From: Plantibacter flavus
Lineage (GTDB): Bacteria > Actinomycetota > Actinomycetes > Actinomycetales > Microbacteriaceae
Length of the DNA stretch: 64,000 nt
Assembly: GCF_900177615.1 (NCBI RefSeq)
Contig: NZ_FXAP01000003.1
Coordinates: 372,001 to 436,000 of the forward strand
Direction of reading: 5' to 3'
Shown here: piece by piece, positions 1 to 8,300 of the stretch
How the letters are laid out: the number at the start of each line of letters is the position of its first letter
How positions within the stretch are numbered: position 1 is the stretch's first letter
Position numbers and translations under genes: made by a program
The notes under the pieces: generated by a model
Told to the model about the DNA's origin: nothing
What the model saw: only the letters and a program-made list of their open reading frames with translations
Databases searched by the model: none

Positions 1-133
1 TTGTCGAAGCGCCCACGAGGAACCGCCGCATGACGACAAGCACCACCCGGACCACCCTTCGACAAGCTCAGGGACCGAGACGGTGATCATGGGCAGAGAC
101 GGCCCGACGGGCGAACCTGGAGATCAAACTGCA

Positions 134-526
134 ATGACGTCGACTCGACCACCGCTCACCCCAGAACAGCTCGCCTACATTGCAGGAGGCAGCGAATGGC
201 AAGAACTGGACTCGGTCTGGCTGTATTTCGATCAGCCACTCGGGTACCCCTTCCTCCCGCACGCACTGGACACCTTCGTCGAACGTCGTGAGGGGTTCCT
301 CTGGACCCTGAAGCGACTGCTCGAGCACGGCCACATCCGTCTGCTCTGGTGGACCGACAAGTCATTGGTCACCGGCACCCCCGAGGAACAGGTCGACATC
401 ATCCGCCAAGCCTTCCCCGAAGACGACGAGGGCATGGAAGAGGGCCTCTGGTTCTACCCCGTCGGATGCCCCGTCGGCGTCATCTGGCAATGGCCAGGCC
501 GCAACCCCATCCCCTTCACAGAGTGA
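134..526 (+). CDS. Small DUF596-like protein, array copy 1
   Basis: A 130-residue soluble protein without signal peptide or membrane segment. The conserved part reads LLEHGHIRLLWWTDKS, then TPEEQVDIIRQAFPEDDEGM, then a Trp-rich end (VIWQWPGRNPIPFTE). As I recall it, this pattern resembles DUF596, small proteins found beside secreted polymorphic toxins; the assignment is tentative. I start at the ATG preceded by GGAG 11 nt upstream; a longer frame would translate repeat-derived DNA. Against copies 2 and 3 it differs in three patches: the first 10 residues, about residues 29-45, and the segment after GLWFY. Its length is unchanged. An immunity-type role fits but is inference. Confidence 0.7.
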   Translation: MTSTRPPLTPEQLAYIAGGSEWQELDSVWLYFDQPLGYPFLPHALDTFVERREGFLWTLKRLLEHGHIRLLWWTDKSLVTGTPEEQVDIIRQAFPEDDEGMEEGLWFYPVGCPVGVIWQWPGRNPIPFTE

Positions 527-777
527 CACCGCCTATCGTGCGCCCTTCGACACGCTCAGGGACCTGATGGAAGCGTCTCAGGGACCGGTGGAGGCGACTC
601 AGGGACCGACCCTTGGTCGCTGACCCCATCCCCGGTCGCTGAGCCTGTCGAAGCGCCCACGAGAAACCGCCGCATGACGACAAACACCACCCGGACCACC
701 CTTCGACAAGCTCAGGGACCGACACGGTGATCATGGGCAGAGACGGCCCGACGGACGAAACTGGAGATCAAACTGCA

Positions 778-1170
778 ATGACAACCGATGACGCACCCCT
801 GAGCCGAAAAGACCTGCAGTACATCGCAGGAGGGAGCGAATGGCAGGAACTCGACTCGGTCTGGGACAACTTCGACACCCCCGGCGGAATGAAACCGATC
901 CTGCACAACCTGCAGACGTTCGTTGAACGTCGTGACGGTTTCCTCTGGACCCTGGAACGGCTCCTCGAGCACGGCCACATCCGTCTGCTCTGGTGGACCG
1001 ACAAGTCATCGGTCACCGGCACCCCGGAGGAACAGGTCGACATCATCCGCCAGGCATTCCCCGAAGACGACGAGGGCATGGAAGACGGTCGCTGGTTCTT
1101 CTACGACGAGAGCCAAGTCGGCGTCATCTGGCAATGGCCAGGCCGCAACCCCATCCCCTTCACGGAATGA
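778..1170 (+). CDS. Small DUF596-like protein, array copy 2
   Basis: A 130-residue paralogue of the preceding gene in the next repeat unit, with the same upstream GGAG and start context. It shares the GSEWQELDSVW and TPEEQVDIIRQAFPEDDEGM blocks. It carries a different N-terminus (TTDDAPLSRKDLQ), a different middle (DNFDTPGGMKPILHNLQ) and WFFYDESQVG instead of WFYPVGCPVG near the end. No transmembrane or secretion signal is visible. It is nearly identical to copy 3 (Met against Thr in the GGxKPI segment). Function unknown; a DUF596-like immunity or partner protein is the best guess. Confidence 0.7.
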   Translation: MTTDDAPLSRKDLQYIAGGSEWQELDSVWDNFDTPGGMKPILHNLQTFVERRDGFLWTLERLLEHGHIRLLWWTDKSSVTGTPEEQVDIIRQAFPEDDEGMEDGRWFFYDESQVGVIWQWPGRNPIPFTE

Positions 1171-1421
1171 CACCGCCTATCGTGCGCCCTTCGACAAGCT
1201 CAGGGACCTGATGGAAGCGTCTCAGGGACCGGTGGAGGCGACTCAGGGACCGACCCTTGGTCGCTGACCCCATCCCCGGTCGCTGAGCCTGTCGAAGCGC
1301 CCACGAGAAACCGCCGCATGACGACAAACACCACCCGGACCACCCTTCGACAAGCTCAGGGACCGACACGGTGATCATGGGCAGAGACGGCCCGACGGAC
1401 GAAACTGGAGATCAAACTGCA

Positions 1422-1814
1422 ATGACAACCGATGACGCACCCCTGAGCCGAAAAGACCTGCAGTACATCGCAGGAGGGAGCGAATGGCAGGAACTCGACT
1501 CGGTCTGGGACAACTTCGACACCCCCGGCGGAACGAAACCGATCCTGCACAACCTGCAGACGTTCGTTGAACGTCGTGACGGTTTCCTCTGGACCCTGGA
1601 ACGGCTCCTCGAGCACGGCCACATCCGCCTGCTCTGGTGGACCGACAAGTCATCGGTCACCGGCACCCCGGAGGAACAGGTCGACATCATCCGCCAGGCA
1701 TTCCCCGAAGACGACGAGGGCATGGAAGACGGTCGCTGGTTCTTCTACGACGAGAGCCAAGTCGGCGTCATCTGGCAATGGCCCGGCCGCAACCCCATCC
1801 CCTTCACGGAATGA
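1422..1814 (+). CDS. Small DUF596-like protein, array copy 3
   Basis: The third 130-residue paralogue, almost the same as copy 2, so this duplication is recent. The intact frame and identical length in all three copies argue that each is kept functional and is not decaying. Downstream lies a run of hairpin repeats and then the convergent GH15 gene. No toxin gene is visible on this side; if the family is an immunity array, the toxin would be expected to the left of the window. Confidence 0.7.
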   Translation: MTTDDAPLSRKDLQYIAGGSEWQELDSVWDNFDTPGGTKPILHNLQTFVERRDGFLWTLERLLEHGHIRLLWWTDKSSVTGTPEEQVDIIRQAFPEDDEGMEDGRWFFYDESQVGVIWQWPGRNPIPFTE

Positions 1815-1830
1815 CACCGCCCAGCGTGCG

Positions 1831-1985
1831 CCCTTCGACAGGCTCAGGGACCGAGGGACGGGCAGCGACTGGAGGAGGCCGCCCGGGGGCACCCTTCGAC
1901 AAGCTCAGGGACCGGTTGAGGCGGCTCAGGGACCGGTTGAGGCGGCTCGGGGACCGGTGGAGGCGGCTCAGGGACCGTCGGAGGT
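1831..1985. repeat. Hairpin-repeat cluster A (convergent gap)
   Basis: Two copies of the 19-mer CCCTTCGACARGCTCAGGG are followed by degenerate 21-bp repeats of the half-element CTCAGGGACCG plus TTGAGGCGG. They fill the gap between the convergent array copy 3 and the GH15 gene. No coding signal is seen; the open frames here are low-complexity translations of the repeat. Confidence 0.85.
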
Positions 1986-2034
1986 GCAACGGCTGAGGGA
2001 GGCAGCCCGAGGGGGCGCCTCAGGCTAGGAGTGC

Positions 2035-3819
2035 TCAATCCTGCTCGGTGAGCTCCTTGATCGTGAGGGCCGCGTTGATGAGCGCGAGGTGGCTCAGCGC
2101 CTGCGGCAGGTTGCCCCAGTGCGCGCCGTCGGCCGGGTCGATCATCTCGGCGAGGATCCCGACGTCGTTGGTCATGCCGACGAGCTCGTCCATGGCCGCG
2201 ATCGCCTCCTCGTGACGACCGACGCAGGCGAGCGCGGAAGCCCGCCAGAACGCACAGGCGACGAAGGTGTACTCCTCCTGCTGCACGCCCGAGTACCGGT
2301 ACAGCAGCGCCCCCTCGCCGAGTTCGGCCGTCAGCGCGTCGATCGTCGAGGACATCCGGTCACCGCGGTCGAACCCGCTCATCGCGTGCAGCAGCACGGA
2401 GGCGTCGAGGTCGTCGCTCCCGGGGAACATGACGTACGCCCCGCGCTCCTCGTTCCACCCGTGCTCGTCGATCCACTCCCGGATGCGGGTCTGCTCGGTG
2501 CGCCAGCGGTCGGCGCTGCCGGCGACCTGCCCGAGCTCCGCCAGGTGCACCGCATCACCGAGCGCCTGCCAGCACCCCATCTTCGACGACACGTAGTGCT
2601 CCTCCTGGGGCAGCTCCCACATGCCGGCGTCGCGGTTCCGCCACAGGTCGCAGGTGCGGTCGGCGACCTCGGCGAGGAGACGGCCGGTCTCCACGTCGAG
2701 GACGTTGCCGGCGTCGACGTAGGTGCGGCAGATCGCGAAGAGGTCGCCGTAGACGCCGAGCTGCAGCTGCCCCTGAGCCGGGTTCCCGCTGACCACCGGA
2801 CCGATGCCGCGCCAGCCGGCGACGTCGTGCTCGACGACACCATCGGGCACGCCGCCCTCGAGTCCGTAGAAGATGTGCAGCTCCGGCCCGTTCTCGCGGA
2901 TGGTGCGCAGCAGCCACGACACGGCCGCGTGCGTCTCCTCGCGGAGACCGAAGCGGACGAGCGCGTGCGCGGTGTACGCGAGGTCGCGCACCCAGGCGAA
3001 GCGGTAGTCCCAGTTCTTGGCCCCGCGCGGGTTCTCCGGGAGCGAGGTGGTCGCCGCGGCCGCGATGGCACCGGTGGGGCTGAAGATCAGGAGTTTGAGC
3101 GCGAGCGCGCTGCGTTGCACCTGATCCGCCCATGGGCCTTCGTAGGAGAAGGCCCGCGACCAGGCGCGCCAGTTGTCGATCGTCCGATCGATGCCCACGT
3201 CGACGTTCGCGGGGACCGGCAGATGGATCGGCTCACCGTGGGTGGCGACGATGATCAGCAGGTGACGGGACTTCTCGGTCGTCGTGAAGCGACCGGAGAG
3301 CTCCGTCGACATCGCCCCGTCGGCCTCGACCGCCTCCGGCCCGTACTCGTCGCCGACGACCGCGATCGTCGTCGCGCCGGAGCGGATGATGGGGCCGCGC
3401 GTGCTGTCCTCGATCCAGGGCGAGGCCGTCCCCAGCGCCGTGCCGGGCCGGACGCGCCAGGTGAACTCGACGCTGCCGGACACCCCGTCGATCCGGCGCG
3501 CGAGTTCGGCCCAGGGCAGGCGACCCGCGATGCCGGTGACGAGTGCGTCCGTGATCGTCGCACGCCCGTGCTCGGTCGTGAAGGTCGTGCGCAACACGTT
3601 GGTGCCGGACACGTAGCGCCGCTTGACGGTGTACTCGCCGACCGGCTCGAGCTCGATGCACCCGCCGGAGTCGTCGTCGAGCAGCCGGGCGAACACCGGC
3701 ATGGAGCCGAGGTCGGGGATCGGTAGCCAGTCGACCTGGCCACGGAGTCCGATGAGGGCGACGGTGCGGCCGTCCCCGATCGGTGCGTACGAACGGAGAT
3801 CCTCGCCAGCTGCGGTCAT
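2035..3819 (-). CDS. Glycoside hydrolase family 15 protein (glucoamylase/trehalase-like)
   Basis: About 594 residues, the usual length for bacterial GH15 enzymes. The N-terminal beta-rich domain begins SYAPIGDGRTVALIGLRGQVDWLP. The (alpha/alpha)6 barrel contains the family motif NWDYRFAWVRD near residue 270-280, and the C-terminal segment EMIDPADGAHWGNLPQALSH holds the expected catalytic-base region. Members hydrolyse alpha-glucosidic bonds, and several actinobacterial ones are trehalases; the substrate cannot be read here. There is no signal peptide, so it is cytosolic. I prefer the ATG with AGGG 8 nt upstream; a GTG three codons earlier, with GGAGGT 12 nt upstream, is possible. Single gene, divergent from the next SDR. 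Confidence 0.92.
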   Translation of the reverse strand: MTAAGEDLRSYAPIGDGRTVALIGLRGQVDWLPIPDLGSMPVFARLLDDDSGGCIELEPVGEYTVKRRYVSGTNVLRTTFTTEHGRATITDALVTGIAGRLPWAELARRIDGVSGSVEFTWRVRPGTALGTASPWIEDSTRGPIIRSGATTIAVVGDEYGPEAVEADGAMSTELSGRFTTTEKSRHLLIIVATHGEPIHLPVPANVDVGIDRTIDNWRAWSRAFSYEGPWADQVQRSALALKLLIFSPTGAIAAAATTSLPENPRGAKNWDYRFAWVRDLAYTAHALVRFGLREETHAAVSWLLRTIRENGPELHIFYGLEGGVPDGVVEHDVAGWRGIGPVVSGNPAQGQLQLGVYGDLFAICRTYVDAGNVLDVETGRLLAEVADRTCDLWRNRDAGMWELPQEEHYVSSKMGCWQALGDAVHLAELGQVAGSADRWRTEQTRIREWIDEHGWNEERGAYVMFPGSDDLDASVLLHAMSGFDRGDRMSSTIDALTAELGEGALLYRYSGVQQEEYTFVACAFWRASALACVGRHEEAIAAMDELVGMTNDVGILAEMIDPADGAHWGNLPQALSHLALINAALTIKELTEQD

Positions 3820-4021
3820 GCGATTCACCCTACGAGCCGCACCTCCGAATCGTCGGGGCTGGCGGCCCCGCCACGCGGCTGCTAGCGCTGGACGCCCGGT
3901 GCCGGGCGGGCGTCAACCCCTGGAGGCGGATCGCTCGGATCGGCTTGGGTTGGAGCACCACAACCGCAGCATGCCGCCATCCACAGCAGCACGGATCCAC
4001 AGCAGCACAGGGAGGAACACC

Positions 4022-4861
4022 ATGAATCAGCCCGCTCAGCAGCAGCAACCGCCCGGGACCGAGGGAGCACTCACACCGCAGGCCGACCACGGCGAGACCG
4101 GCTACCGGGGCTCGGGCAAACTCGAGGGCAAGGTCGCCATCATCACCGGCGGCGACAGCGGCATCGGCAAGGCCGTCGCGATCGCCTACGCCCGCGAAGG
4201 GGCGGACGTCGTCGTCAGCTACCTCGACGAGGACGAGGACGCGGCCGACACGGTCCGCTGGGTCGAGGAGGCCGGCCGGACCGCCCTCAGCATCAGTGGT
4301 GACCTGACGAGCCCCGAGCACTGCCGCGAGATCGTCCGCACGACGGTCGAACGCTTCGGGAAGGTCGACATCCTGGTGAGCAACGCCGCGTACCAGATGA
4401 CGCGGGAGACGCTCGCCGAGATCCCGGACGAGGAGTGGGACCACACGCTCGCCACGAACCTGAGCGCGTTCTTCCACCTGAGCAAGGCGGCCGTCCCGCA
4501 CATGGCCCCGGGTTCCTCGATCATCGCGACGAGCTCGGTGCAGGCCGACTCACCGTCGCCGCAGCTCATGCCCTACGCCATGACCAAGGCGGGTCTCGCG
4601 AGCATGACGGCCTCGCTCGCCCAGATGCTCGGCGGCGACGGGATCCGCGTGAACGCGGTCGCCCCCGGTCCGATCTGGACGCCCCTGATCCCGTCGACGA
4701 TGCCGCCCGAGACGGTCGAGTCGTTCGGGACGGACACCCCGCTCGGGCGTCCGGGGCAGCCTGCCGAGGTCGCTCCGCCCTATGTGCTGCTCGCCTCGGA
4801 CGAGGGGAGCTACATCTCGGGTGCCGTGATCGCGGTGACCGGCGGTAAGCCGATCCTCTGA
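4022..4861 (+). CDS. SDR-family oxidoreductase, general-stress (YhxC/YghA-like) type
   Basis: 279 residues. A polar Gln/Pro-rich head of about 35 residues is followed by a complete Rossmann SDR: cofactor loop ITGGDSGIG (about 41-48), NAA motif at 121-123, catalytic Ser near 171-172, and YAMTK (Tyr185, Lys189). The late motif VAPGPIWTPL and the tail SGAVIAVTGG are typical of this subgroup, which in other bacteria is stress-induced. The substrate is unknown. The start is set by GGGAGG about 8 nt upstream of the ATG. The 5' region carries a short direct repeat (ATCCACAGCAGCAC, with an imperfect partner). Convergent with the FUSC gene, 23 bp apart. Confidence 0.9.
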   Translation: MNQPAQQQQPPGTEGALTPQADHGETGYRGSGKLEGKVAIITGGDSGIGKAVAIAYAREGADVVVSYLDEDEDAADTVRWVEEAGRTALSISGDLTSPEHCREIVRTTVERFGKVDILVSNAAYQMTRETLAEIPDEEWDHTLATNLSAFFHLSKAAVPHMAPGSSIIATSSVQADSPSPQLMPYAMTKAGLASMTASLAQMLGGDGIRVNAVAPGPIWTPLIPSTMPPETVESFGTDTPLGRPGQPAEVAPPYVLLASDEGSYISGAVIAVTGGKPIL

Positions 4862-4884
4862 GGACCGGGCGCGCCGGGCACCGG

Positions 4885-6075
4885 TCAGGCGTCGGGCGAA
4901 CGCTCCGAGCGCTCGATCTCGGCGTGGATGCGGCGCAGCGCGAACAGCAGGTTCTCGCCGCCCGCATCCTCCGCCGGGTCATCGTCGTCCGGCTCGCGAC
5001 CCGCGGCCCCGTTCGCACCCGCATGAGCCGAACGCACCGCCCGCCGCAGCATCGTCAGCGCCCGGTCGGAGGTACGCAGCGCCTCGGAGAGACGCTCGTC
5101 GTCGATCGCGGCCTCGACGAGGTCGGCCGAGGCGTCGATCGCATCGGCGAGCGCACTCCGGACGCCCTCGTCGAGGTCGACCGGCACCGGGATCCCCCAG
5201 AGCGCCGCACGCAGGGCGTCACCGATCTCCACGACCACCGGCGCGATCCGTTCAAGGGCGGCGAGCGCCCCCTCATCCCCGCGGAAGTCGTGCCGGTTCC
5301 ACCGCGTGCGCGGGTTGGCCCGACGGCTCTCCGCGGCGTCCTTCATCAGCCCGCGGGCGGCGTCGACGTCGTGCCGGATGGCGAGCAGCGAGCTGTCCCA
5401 GGACGGCGGGTCGTCCGGGGTCGGTGCCGACTCGGATCGGAGGGTGTCCGACATGCTCCGGAGAGCACCGACCATCCGCGACCTCGCGGCAGTGATCCCC
5501 GCTGCCGACTCGCGGACGAACAGCGGCGGCATGATGAGCAGGTTCACGAGGAGCCCGACGAGCACGCCGAGGGCCATCTGCACGAGATAGCCGACCGAGA
5601 AGTCGTTGGCGTTCGCTCCGCCGATGATGATGACGAACAGCGCCGCGATGGGGACGTAGTCACGGCCCTGTCCGAGCCCAGGCAGCCCGGCGAGCAGCGT
5701 GCCGAGCCCCACCGACAACGAGACGGACACCCCGCCGGGCGCGGGCGAGATGATGAGCAGCCACGCGAGTCCGATGCCGAGGCCCAGACCGATGAGGGTC
5801 TGCAAGCTCGAGCGCACCGAGTCCATGAGCGTCGGCGTGAGGCTCACGAGGGCGCCGAGCGGTGCGTAGTAGGAGAAGTCGCCGAGCTCGCCCGGGAGCA
5901 GGCTGCCGAGGAACCAGGCGGCGGTGGCCGCGATGGCGACCTTGAGCGCGAGCATGAGGCGCCACGGACGGAGCGCGGGCATGACCCACGCGCCGACCCG
6001 TTGCTTCGGTGTGCGGATGCTCCCCGTCGGGGTCTCGCGCCCGGTCACCTCATCACCGCTCATCACAGCCGCCAT
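4885..6075 (-). CDS. FUSC/aromatic-acid-exporter-like membrane protein
   Basis: About 396 residues. The first half has about six hydrophobic segments (for example LMLALKVAIAATAAWFLGSL and LIGLGLGIGLAWLLIISP), and the second half is a charged, helical cytoplasmic domain. This is the architecture of the FUSC/ArAE transporter-like family; the substrate is not known. The reading frame is open to an upstream TTG, but that extension translates a partial copy of the hairpin repeat (CTTCGACAGGGCC). I therefore start at the ATG just after it, with moderate certainty about the start. Confidence 0.8.
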   Translation of the reverse strand: MAAVMSGDEVTGRETPTGSIRTPKQRVGAWVMPALRPWRLMLALKVAIAATAAWFLGSLLPGELGDFSYYAPLGALVSLTPTLMDSVRSSLQTLIGLGLGIGLAWLLIISPAPGGVSVSLSVGLGTLLAGLPGLGQGRDYVPIAALFVIIIGGANANDFSVGYLVQMALGVLVGLLVNLLIMPPLFVRESAAGITAARSRMVGALRSMSDTLRSESAPTPDDPPSWDSSLLAIRHDVDAARGLMKDAAESRRANPRTRWNRHDFRGDEGALAALERIAPVVVEIGDALRAALWGIPVPVDLDEGVRSALADAIDASADLVEAAIDDERLSEALRTSDRALTMLRRAVRSAHAGANGAAGREPDDDDPAEDAGGENLLFALRRIHAEIERSERSPDA

Positions 6076-6180
6076 GGTGGTCTGGCCCTGTCGAAGCGTC
6101 AACCCCCACGCGCCGATCAGCTCCGCGGCCTAGCGTTGGTCTGGTCATCTCCGATGGCGACAACCAGGAAGGAAGCGAAC

Positions 6181-6309
6181 ATGACGAACGCATCTGCATC
6201 ATCCTCACGTCCTGACGCGGAAGAGATCCCCGACGGTTCGGGCTCCGACGGTTCCGAGCCGAACGACGGCGAGGACACGGCGTCGGGTGGCGGCGCCGAC
6301 GACAAGTAG
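6181..6309 (+). CDS. Small acidic disordered protein, 42 aa
   Basis: A 42-residue ORF with an AGGAAGG ribosome site 7 nt before the ATG and a strong hairpin terminator right after it, so it has the parts of a real small gene. Composition is Asp/Glu/Gly/Ser-rich (GSGSDGSEPNDGEDTASGGG) with no fold signature. It is one of several small acidic proteins in this window (see also the 49-aa and 66-aa ones near 30.5 kb). Function unknown. Confidence 0.6.
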   Translation: MTNASASSSRPDAEEIPDGSGSDGSEPNDGEDTASGGGADDK

Positions 6310-6342
6310 TCGTCGCCAGCCCTTGGTCGTCGACGAACGACC

Positions 6343-6383
6343 GGGCGGCGCTGCCGACGACGCGTGGTCGTCGGGCGCCGCCC
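6343..6383. terminator. Bidirectional hairpin terminator
   Basis: Arms GGGCGGCGC and GCGCCGCCC enclose a second pair, CCGACGAC and GTCGTCGG, with a 2-nt bulge and a 5-nt loop. It lies between the convergent 42-aa gene and dps, where a shared terminator is expected. There is no clear T-tract on either side. Confidence 0.75.
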
Positions 6384-6401
6384 AGGGTCACCGACTGCAG
6401 G

Positions 6402-6965
6402 TCAGCGACTGCGGGTCGCCGTCCGGTTCTCCGCGCTGATCATCCACGCGAACTGCTCCAGCTGCTGGATGATCGCGTGGAGGATGTCCGCGCTCGTCGG
6501 GTCCTCGTCGTCGACCTCGTCGTGGACCCGACGCATCGTGCCGACGGTCGCCTCCAGTCGGACGGTGATCAGGTCGATGGTCTCCGAGGTGTCGATCTCG
6601 CCCTGCGGGTATTCGGGCAGTGTCGTGGTCTCGGCGACGATGTCGCTGCGGCCGTCCGGCACGGCGTGCAGGGCACGCATGCGCTCCGCGACGGTGTCGC
6701 TGAACTCGCGAGCGGCGTCGATGATCTCGTCGAGCTGCAGGTGCGTGTCGCGGAAGTTGCGTCCGATGACGTTCCAGTGCGCCTGCTTGCCCTGGATCGA
6801 CAGCTCGATGAGGTCGACGAGGACGGCCTGCATGTTCGCGTCGAGTTCCTTCGACGCGACGAAGCCCTTCTCGGCGTTCTGCCGACGGGTGGGCTTCGGC
6901 CCGGATCCTCCGGGAGCCGATCGGGTCGTGCTCTCGGTCTTGCTGGTCTTCTCTGCTGTTGCCAT
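6402..6965 (-). CDS. dps: Dps-family DNA-protecting ferritin-like protein
   Basis: 187 residues. After a Lys/Arg/Ser/Thr-rich N-terminal tail of about 35 residues comes the Dps four-helix core with the ferroxidase signature KQAHWNVIGRNFRDTHLQLD and the paired EIID/E-rich helix. Dps dodecamers oxidise and store iron and bind DNA; the basic tail would do the DNA contact, as in mycobacterial Dps. The start is fixed by AGGAGGT 7 nt before the ATG; an in-frame codon further upstream would place the Shine-Dalgarno inside the gene. Divergent from a DUF7882-type gene, with a 188-bp shared upstream region. Confidence 0.95.
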   Translation of the reverse strand: MATAEKTSKTESTTRSAPGGSGPKPTRRQNAEKGFVASKELDANMQAVLVDLIELSIQGKQAHWNVIGRNFRDTHLQLDEIIDAAREFSDTVAERMRALHAVPDGRSDIVAETTTLPEYPQGEIDTSETIDLITVRLEATVGTMRRVHDEVDDEDPTSADILHAIIQQLEQFAWMISAENRTATRSR

Positions 6966-7153
6966 GGTTGGCACCTCCTGCACGGCAGGTTACGCACCGT
7001 ACCTGTCGATCCCGGGGCCCTTGACATCGACGCCGAAGCATTCCATTCGCGCCCGCGCGGCGCTCAGCTGGGTTTTCGGAGCCGGGAGTCTTAAGGTGAA
7101 GCGACACTGCGATGGACACCGCGTGACGCACAACGAGGAGAGCACGGCCCGCC

Positions 7154-7474
7154 ATGGGAAAACTGATCTACGGTTCTGAGGTCTCGATCACCTTCGAGGA
7201 CCGGCTGCTTGCGCACCTGCAGTTCGTGATCGGTGCGAAGCTCCGCCGGAACGAGGCCTTCTACTTCGGTTGGAAGGACGACCCGCGCGCCGGCGACGGA
7301 CGCAGCGTCATCTGGATCCACCCCTCGGTGCCGTTGCGTTTCAAGTACTCGGGCAGCGTCCCGATCGACCTCAACCGCGCGTGGATCGACGCGCTGAACG
7401 TCACGGCGAACTCCGCCCACGGCCTCTCGGTCATCGCGGAGCCCGCTCCGAGCCGGACAGGACAAGTCGCATGA
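7154..7474 (+). CDS. DUF7882-like small protein (type A)
   Basis: 106 residues, starting MGKLIYGSEVSITFEDRLLAHLQ. The family pattern is an N-terminal G-x-L-x-Y-G, a D-R-x-L-A-H-L segment, KLRRNEAF, then W-I/L-H-P-S and a strand-rich end. I know this as a short Microbacteriaceae family (DUF7882), sometimes mislabelled ATP-dependent DNA ligase; no catalytic motif of a ligase is present. This copy carries FYFGWKDDP, shared with the gene at 29.6 kb. The stop codon overlaps the next start (ATGA), suggesting translational coupling. Function unknown. Confidence 0.8.
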   Translation: MGKLIYGSEVSITFEDRLLAHLQFVIGAKLRRNEAFYFGWKDDPRAGDGRSVIWIHPSVPLRFKYSGSVPIDLNRAWIDALNVTANSAHGLSVIAEPAPSRTGQVA

Positions 7475-7737
7475 GCCGTATGGAGATCGTCTACCAGGGA
7501 CTTCCGTACTCGATCGCCGTCGAGGATCCGGACGAGTTCCGTGCCGAGGTGCTCGACAGCATCTCCGCCGGACAGTTCCGGTGGCTGCAGGTCGACCGTG
7601 GTGAGGGTCAGCTGGAGCCCATCACCATCCTGATCGGCCCCGGGATCGGCATCGCGATGGGCACACCGGACGGTCCTTCCCAGGACACGCCGTCCTCGGC
7701 ACTCCCCCAGGGACAGGACCCCGACCTGCTGTCCTGA
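7471..7737 (+). CDS. Hypothetical 88-aa partner of the DUF7882-like gene
   Basis: 88 residues, MSRMEIVYQGLPYSIAVEDP onward, with a Pro/Gln/Ser-rich C-terminal tail and one weakly hydrophobic stretch (ITILIGPGIGIAMG). It starts in the ATGA overlap with the preceding gene and therefore very probably shares its mRNA. I do not recognise a family. The second type A gene (29.6 kb) has no such partner next to it. Confidence 0.65.
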   Translation: MSRMEIVYQGLPYSIAVEDPDEFRAEVLDSISAGQFRWLQVDRGEGQLEPITILIGPGIGIAMGTPDGPSQDTPSSALPQGQDPDLLS

Positions 7738-7918
7738 CCGCCTCGCCAGCGGAAGCTGGCATAGCGCAGCCGACACCTGGAAATCAACAGTTCAGAACGA
7801 CGATTTCAAGTTTCCTACACTTGTTCGGCGGACATTGAAGTGGGTCTCCAGGCTGGCCGCTCGACACCGGCGCATCTCGCCGTGTCGATCGTCGGAGGCC
7901 CGGAGAAGGGCACAGCAC

Positions 7919-8221
7919 ATGGGCGCGATCGTATACGGCACGGGCGAGAACCGGTTCCACCTCGAAGACCGGATGCTGGCTCACGTCAAGACCATCACCC
8001 TCATGAAGCTCCGTCGGAACGAGTCGTTCTCGGTGACCCTGCGCGACACCTCGACGGAGCGCGGCCGCGTCACGCTCTGGCTGCACCCGTCGATCCCGCT
8101 GCAGTTCAGCTTCGATTCGGACGAGACGTTCGAGATGGACCGGCCCCTGCTCGAGGACCTGATGCACGGCGCCAACGGCGGCGAGGTCACCGTCCGCGCT
8201 GACGCGGACGAACTGGCGTAG
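7919..8221 (+). CDS. DUF7882-like small protein (type B)
   Basis: 100 residues with the same family frame as the gene at 7.2 kb (GAIVYGTGENRFHLEDRMLA, KLRRNESF, LWLHPSIPLQFSFDSDE). It lacks FYFGWKDDP and closely matches the copy at 31.4 kb (type B). GAGAAGGG lies about 9 nt before the ATG. An AT-richer stretch with TACACT lies about 100 nt upstream and could hold a promoter. Convergent with the GH3 gene through a hairpin terminator. Function unknown. Confidence 0.8.
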   Translation: MGAIVYGTGENRFHLEDRMLAHVKTITLMKLRRNESFSVTLRDTSTERGRVTLWLHPSIPLQFSFDSDETFEMDRPLLEDLMHGANGGEVTVRADADELA

Positions 8222-8233
8222 TCCTCGGGACCA

Positions 8234-8281
8234 CTCACGGGTGCTGCACGAAACAGGAGGGACTTCGTGCGGCCTCGTGAG
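8234..8281. terminator. Hairpin terminator between convergent genes
   Basis: Nested arms: CTCACG pairs with CGTGAG outside, GCACGAA pairs perfectly with TTCGTGC inside, and the loop is 11 nt. Position between two converging 3' ends fits a shared terminator. Confidence 0.6.
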
Positions 8282-8300
8282 GGTTCCGGCGGCCGACGGC

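Larger units (their letters stand above)
1..1814. repeat. Tandem array of 644-bp units, each carrying one small gene
   Basis: The start codons of the three small genes are exactly 644 bp apart, and the DNA between the genes is almost identical from unit to unit, including its hairpin repeats. The first 133 bases match the stretch 644 bp further on, so the window opens inside a further unit and the array probably continues to the left. Units two and three differ by only a few bases. Unit one differs from them mainly inside the gene. This is direct observation; the cause (unequal recombination between the hairpin repeats) is inference. Confidence 0.9.

Noticed and set aside
83-133. Earlier ATG codons for the array genes (MIMGRDGP...)
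   Set aside because: The extra 17 residues come from repeat-flank DNA, and the ribosome site lies before the later ATG.
2089-3726. 545-codon open frame on the plus strand
   Set aside because: Exact antisense of the GH15 gene with no recognisable motif.
7021-7049. TTGACA at 7021 as a sigma-A promoter for the gene at 7.2 kb
   Set aside because: No acceptable -10 box lies 16-19 bp downstream.
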